This document shows, piece after piece, positions 60,841 through 64,000 of a DNA stretch of 64,000 bases. Every line of letters starts with the position of its first letter. The first letter of the stretch is position 1. The DNA lies in assembly GCF_049801055.1 (NCBI RefSeq), contig NZ_JBNAGF010000013.1, positions 1 to 64,000 of the forward strand, given 5' to 3'. The notes under the pieces were generated by a model, which was given only the letters and a program-made list of their open reading frames with translations, did no database searches and was not told where the DNA came from. Source of the stretch: JBNAGF01 sp049801055 (lineage in GTDB: Bacteria; Pseudomonadota; Alphaproteobacteria; Rhodobacterales; Rhodobacteraceae). The translations under genes and the position numbers were made by a program.

Positions 60841-62847
60841 GTGAAAATCAAAACGCTTCTGATCGCCAACCGCGGCGAAATTGCCTGCCGGATCGCGCGC
60901 ACCGCGCGGGCCAGCGGTATCACCCCTGTCGGCGTGCATTCGCAGGCCGATGCCAATGCCCTGCATGTCCGCGAGATCGGCAAATCTGTCTGTATCGGTG
61001 CCGGGCCTGCATCCGAGAGCTATCTGAAAATCGACGCGGTGATTGCCGCTGCGCAATCAGTGGGCGCGGATGCGATCCATCCCGGTTATGGCTTTCTGGC
61101 CGAAAACCCCGATTTTGCTCGTTCGGTCGAAGCCGCCGGCATGATCTTCATGGGGCCGACGCCGGAAACGCTTGAACGTTTCGGCGACAAGGCCAGCGCC
61201 AAAGAGGCCGCCGTGGCGGCCAGCGTCCCGGTGATTTCGGGCGCCGAAGGTGCGCGGTCCGATCCCGAGCAGATTGCCGAGGAGGTGCGCCAAATGGGCC
61301 TGCCGGTGCTGCTCAAGGCGGTCGGCGGCGGTGGTGGGCGCGGACAACGGCTCGTCACTGACGAGACCACGCTGGTCGAGGACATCGAAGGCGCGCTGCG
61401 CGAAGCAAAATCCACCTTCGGCTCCGAAGGGCTGCTGTTGGAGCGTTTCCTGCCCGAGGCGCGCCATGTTGAAGTGCAGATCGCAGGTGACGGCAAGGGC
61501 CATGTGGTGCATCTGTTCGAACGCGATTGCACGCTTCAGCGCCGCCACCAGAAGGTCATCGAGGAAGCCCCGGCCTGGGGTCTGCCCCGAACGCTTCTGG
61601 ACGACATCGCACGCGACGCGGTGCGCTTGGGCGAAACGCTGGACTATCGCGGGCTGGGCACGGTCGAATTTCTGGTCGCGGGTGGCGAGTATTTCTTCCT
61701 TGAGGTGAACCCGCGCATTCAGGTGGAACATCCCGTCACCGAAGCGATCACCGGGCTGGACCTTGTCGCGCTTCACCTGCGGATTGCCGAAGGCGCGGGC
61801 CTTGGACTGGTGCAGGACGATCTGACGATCAACGGCCACGCGGTCGAGGCGCGGCTTTACGCCGAAGATCCGGCGATGCAATTCGCCCCGTCGACGGGCA
61901 CGCTCTCCACGCTCAGCCTGCCATCGGGCCTGCGCATCGACAGCGGCGTCGAAGAAGGCGATGCCGTCACGCCCTACTACGACCCGATGATCGCCAAGCT
62001 GATCGTGCACGCGCCCGACCGGGAAACCGCATTGGCACGTCTGGCCACGGCGCTTGATCATGTCGCGGTCGAAGGTGTCGAGACCAATCGCGCCTTTCTA
62101 ACGGCGCTGGCGCGAAACCATGAATTCGAACGGATGCAGGTGCATACCCGCTGGATCGACGGCAGGCTGGATGAGCTGACACAGGCACCCGGCCTGACCC
62201 GCCCAGATCTGTGGAAGGCGACCGCTGCCATTCTCTTCGTGACCCAGTCGCGCAGCGACACAGACGCCAATCCCTGGACCAACCGTGATGCCTTTACCGG
62301 CTGGCGGCTTGGACTGGGCGGCGATGCGATTGAAGCGGGGCAGCGCGTGACGCTTACCGATTCTGACGAGGTATCCGAAGAACTGCGCGTCAGTCCAGTC
62401 AAACCGGGTGCCAAGTACACCATCCATTCGGAGAAAGGCGAGGCGCTGATACTGTCGGCACGTGAACTGACCCCGGGCCGTTGGCGTGTCGGCGAAGGCG
62501 ACACCGTCCATCTGATCGACGCGCGCCTGCACGCGGGCGTGATCGAACTGGATACGCCCGAAGGCCGCCTGGTCTTTCGGCCCGCCGCGCCCCTTGCCTT
62601 TGCCGGCGGCGATGCCGCGGCGGATCGCGCCGTGACCTCTCCGCTGACCGGCATGATTGTCGAAATCAAGGTCTCCGATGGTCAGAGCGTGGCCGAAGGC
62701 GACGTGGTCGCGGTCATGGAATCCATGAAACTCGAAATCTCGATCCGGGCGGCCGCGGCCGGGATCGCCAGCAATATATCCGTCTCGAATGGGGACATGG
62801 TCGATCGCGGCCAGGTCATCGCCGAGATCCTGCCATCCGAGGAGTGA
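60841..62847 (+). CDS. Third acyl-CoA carboxylase alpha subunit (BC + BCCP)
   Basis: A 668-aa subunit starting at GTG with GAGGAG upstream. LIANRGEIACRIA opens the BC domain; the ATP loop is AVGGGGGRGQRL and the catalytic strand EVNPRIQVEHPVTE, like pyruvate carboxylase, rather than the EMNTRLQVEHPVTE of the two other BCs in this window. The biotinyl domain has AVMESMKLEISIRAAA with Lys630. A separate lineage from the other two alpha subunits. Confidence 0.92.
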   Translation: MKIKTLLIANRGEIACRIARTARASGITPVGVHSQADANALHVREIGKSVCIGAGPASESYLKIDAVIAAAQSVGADAIHPGYGFLAENPDFARSVEAAGMIFMGPTPETLERFGDKASAKEAAVAASVPVISGAEGARSDPEQIAEEVRQMGLPVLLKAVGGGGGRGQRLVTDETTLVEDIEGALREAKSTFGSEGLLLERFLPEARHVEVQIAGDGKGHVVHLFERDCTLQRRHQKVIEEAPAWGLPRTLLDDIARDAVRLGETLDYRGLGTVEFLVAGGEYFFLEVNPRIQVEHPVTEAITGLDLVALHLRIAEGAGLGLVQDDLTINGHAVEARLYAEDPAMQFAPSTGTLSTLSLPSGLRIDSGVEEGDAVTPYYDPMIAKLIVHAPDRETALARLATALDHVAVEGVETNRAFLTALARNHEFERMQVHTRWIDGRLDELTQAPGLTRPDLWKATAAILFVTQSRSDTDANPWTNRDAFTGWRLGLGGDAIEAGQRVTLTDSDEVSEELRVSPVKPGAKYTIHSEKGEALILSARELTPGRWRVGEGDTVHLIDARLHAGVIELDTPEGRLVFRPAAPLAFAGGDAAADRAVTSPLTGMIVEIKVSDGQSVAEGDVVAVMESMKLEISIRAAAAGIASNISVSNGDMVDRGQVIAEILPSEE

Positions 62848-62851
62848 TGAA

Positions 62852-63811
62852 ATGAGCGACTTTCCCAAATTCGTAGAATTTCGTGAAGAAGGCCCGCGTG
62901 AGGGTTTTCAGATCGAAAAGAAGATTTACCCGATCGAAGAGCGGATCGAACTGATCGACATGCTCAGCGAAACCGGCTTGAAACGCATTCAGGTCGGCAG
63001 CTTTGTCAGCCCGAAATACGTTCCTCAGATGGCGGACACCGGCGAGTTGTTCCAGCGTATCAAGCGCAAACCGGGCGTGAACTACACATCGCTGTGGCTG
63101 AACGACAAAGGGTTTCGCAAGGCCCTGACCGCGCATGAGGTCGATATCGACCCGCGTCTGCTGTTCTATCCTTCCGAAGCATTCGCCCAATCGAACAACA
63201 ATTGTTCCTCGGCCGAGATGCGGGAAAAACAACGTGACTGGGTCCGTCTTTACAAGGAAGAGGGATATACCGTCGACGCGGCCTATGTGATGACCGCTTT
63301 CGGCTGCAACCTCGAGGGCCCCATCCCCCAAGAACGCATCTTGGACGATTTCCGCTTTATCCTTCAGCTATGCGAAGAAGAGAACATCCCCGTGCCGATC
63401 CTCGTGGTCGCCGACACCATGGGTTGGGGAAACCCCGAGGCGGTCAAACGGATGATCGGCGCCCTGCGCGAATTGGCGCCCGAGGCGCGCATCGGTATGC
63501 ACATCCATGACACACGTGGGCTGGGGATCGCCAACGTTTATGCGGCCCTGTCGATGGGCGTGGACATGTTCGAAAGCTCCGTCGCCGGTCTTGGCGGCTG
63601 TCCTTTCGCGGGCCACGGCCACGCGCGCGCCGCAGGAAATGTCTGCACCGAGGATGCAGTGTTCCTGTGTCACGAGCTCGGCATCGAAACCGGCATTGAT
63701 CTGGACAAGCTGATCGCAGCGGCGGTCAAAGCAGAAGAGATCATCGGTGTGCCGCTCATGGGCCGGGTCATGCACACCGGCGGGTTGGACAAATACCGCA
63801 AGTCACTCTGA
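62852..63811 (+). CDS. HMG-CoA-lyase-like retro-aldolase
   Basis: A 319-aa TIM-barrel enzyme of the HMG-CoA lyase family, cleaving 3-hydroxy-3-methylglutaryl-type CoA to acetyl-/acyl-CoA plus a keto acid. GMHIHDTRGLGIANV supplies metal-binding His residues and GLGGCPFAGHG the active Cys. At the N-terminus REEGPREGFQIEK stands where the family has GPRDGLQNE, i.e. Glu replaces the conserved Asp. ATG at 62852 overlaps no upstream gene. It directly follows the third carboxylase, consistent with cleaving its product. Confidence 0.88.
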   Translation: MSDFPKFVEFREEGPREGFQIEKKIYPIEERIELIDMLSETGLKRIQVGSFVSPKYVPQMADTGELFQRIKRKPGVNYTSLWLNDKGFRKALTAHEVDIDPRLLFYPSEAFAQSNNNCSSAEMREKQRDWVRLYKEEGYTVDAAYVMTAFGCNLEGPIPQERILDDFRFILQLCEEENIPVPILVVADTMGWGNPEAVKRMIGALRELAPEARIGMHIHDTRGLGIANVYAALSMGVDMFESSVAGLGGCPFAGHGHARAAGNVCTEDAVFLCHELGIETGIDLDKLIAAAVKAEEIIGVPLMGRVMHTGGLDKYRKSL

Positions 63812-63823
63812 GGGAGCAAGAAG

Positions 63824-64000
63824 ATGACAAAAGCACTTGACGGAAAGGTCGTTCTGGTCACCGGGGCCGGCGGTGGGATCGGGCGTGATATCGCCTTGAT
63901 GGCAGCTACCGAAGGCGCCGCCGTGGTGGTCAATGATCTGGGCGCATCCCTGAAAGGCACCGGTCAGACAGAAACTGCGGCGCAGAAAGTCGTCGAAGAG
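63824..64000 (+). CDS. SDR, MFE-2/17-beta-HSD4-like (3' end outside window)
   Basis: The first 59 codons of a short-chain dehydrogenase. LVTGAGGGIGRDIALMAA is the NAD motif, and VVVNDLGASLKGTGQT matches the peroxisomal multifunctional (R)-3-hydroxyacyl-CoA dehydrogenase group. ATG at 63824 follows GGGAGC. Continues the rightward operon beyond the window edge. Confidence 0.88.
   Translation, partial: MTKALDGKVVLVTGAGGGIGRDIALMAATEGAAVVVNDLGASLKGTGQTETAAQKVVEE

Noticed and set aside
1..64000. CRISPR arrays, tRNA/rRNA genes, insertion-sequence transposases
   Set aside because: No regularly spaced repeats, no tRNA-like or rRNA segments, and no transposase motifs were seen in any frame.

Overview
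The window looks like high-GC DNA from an alphaproteobacterium, most likely a Rhodobacterales/Rhodobacteraceae member. This inference rests on base composition, Shine-Dalgarno style, the many ATGA/TGATG start-stop overlaps, and the gene families present. No rRNA, tRNA, replication or integrase gene is visible, so plasmid versus integrated conjugative element cannot be decided from this window.

Left part (1 to about 19.1 kb) is a conjugation module. A VirD2-type relaxase (5' end cut by the window edge) and a VirD4 coupling protein lie on the + strand. A small two-gene cassette resembling toxin-antitoxin follows on the - strand. Then comes a compact leftward virB operon read from about 17.0 kb down to 5.4 kb: a 118-aa protein, VirB1, VirB2, VirB3, VirB4, a short VirB7-like lipoprotein, a transglycosylase embedded in a VirB5-like frame, VirB5, VirB8, VirB9, VirB10, VirB11, a DUF4177 protein, a periplasmic protein and VirB6. 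Small exported proteins and an XRE regulator follow, with an 18-bp operator-like motif shared by two leftward promoters.

Right part (about 19.3 to 64 kb) is a very dense acyl-CoA catabolic region. It encodes three biotin-dependent acyl-CoA carboxylases (one with separate biotin carboxylase and biotin carrier genes), the biotin-uptake protein BioY, five acyl-CoA dehydrogenases, four crotonase-fold proteins, four classical SDRs, an SCP2-type thiolase, an AtuA-family protein, three CoA ligases, three hotdog thioesterases, a FadH-like dienoyl-CoA reductase, and an HMG-CoA-lyase-like enzyme. Beta-methyl carboxylation followed by retro-aldol cleavage is the logic of leucine (liu) and acyclic terpene (atu) catabolism. 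A BadH-like dehydrogenase and a cyclohexanecarboxyl-CoA-dehydrogenase-like enzyme add an alicyclic flavour. I infer that the region degrades branched isoprenoid and/or alicyclic carboxylic acids; the actual substrate is not visible.

The catabolic operons are tied together by a repeated inverted repeat of the type CTAAC-N4-GTTAG, found at six sites (all at catabolic promoters or divergent promoter pairs) and overlapping the -10 at several. Two related TetR regulators are encoded, and one is an unusual tandem fusion of two complete TetR units. Between 45.9 and 50.5 kb lies a small accessory patch: an NmrA-like reductase with an AraC regulator, a truncated 3-methyladenine glycosylase, and a MarR/DoxX/GST divergon with its own clear promoter and operators.
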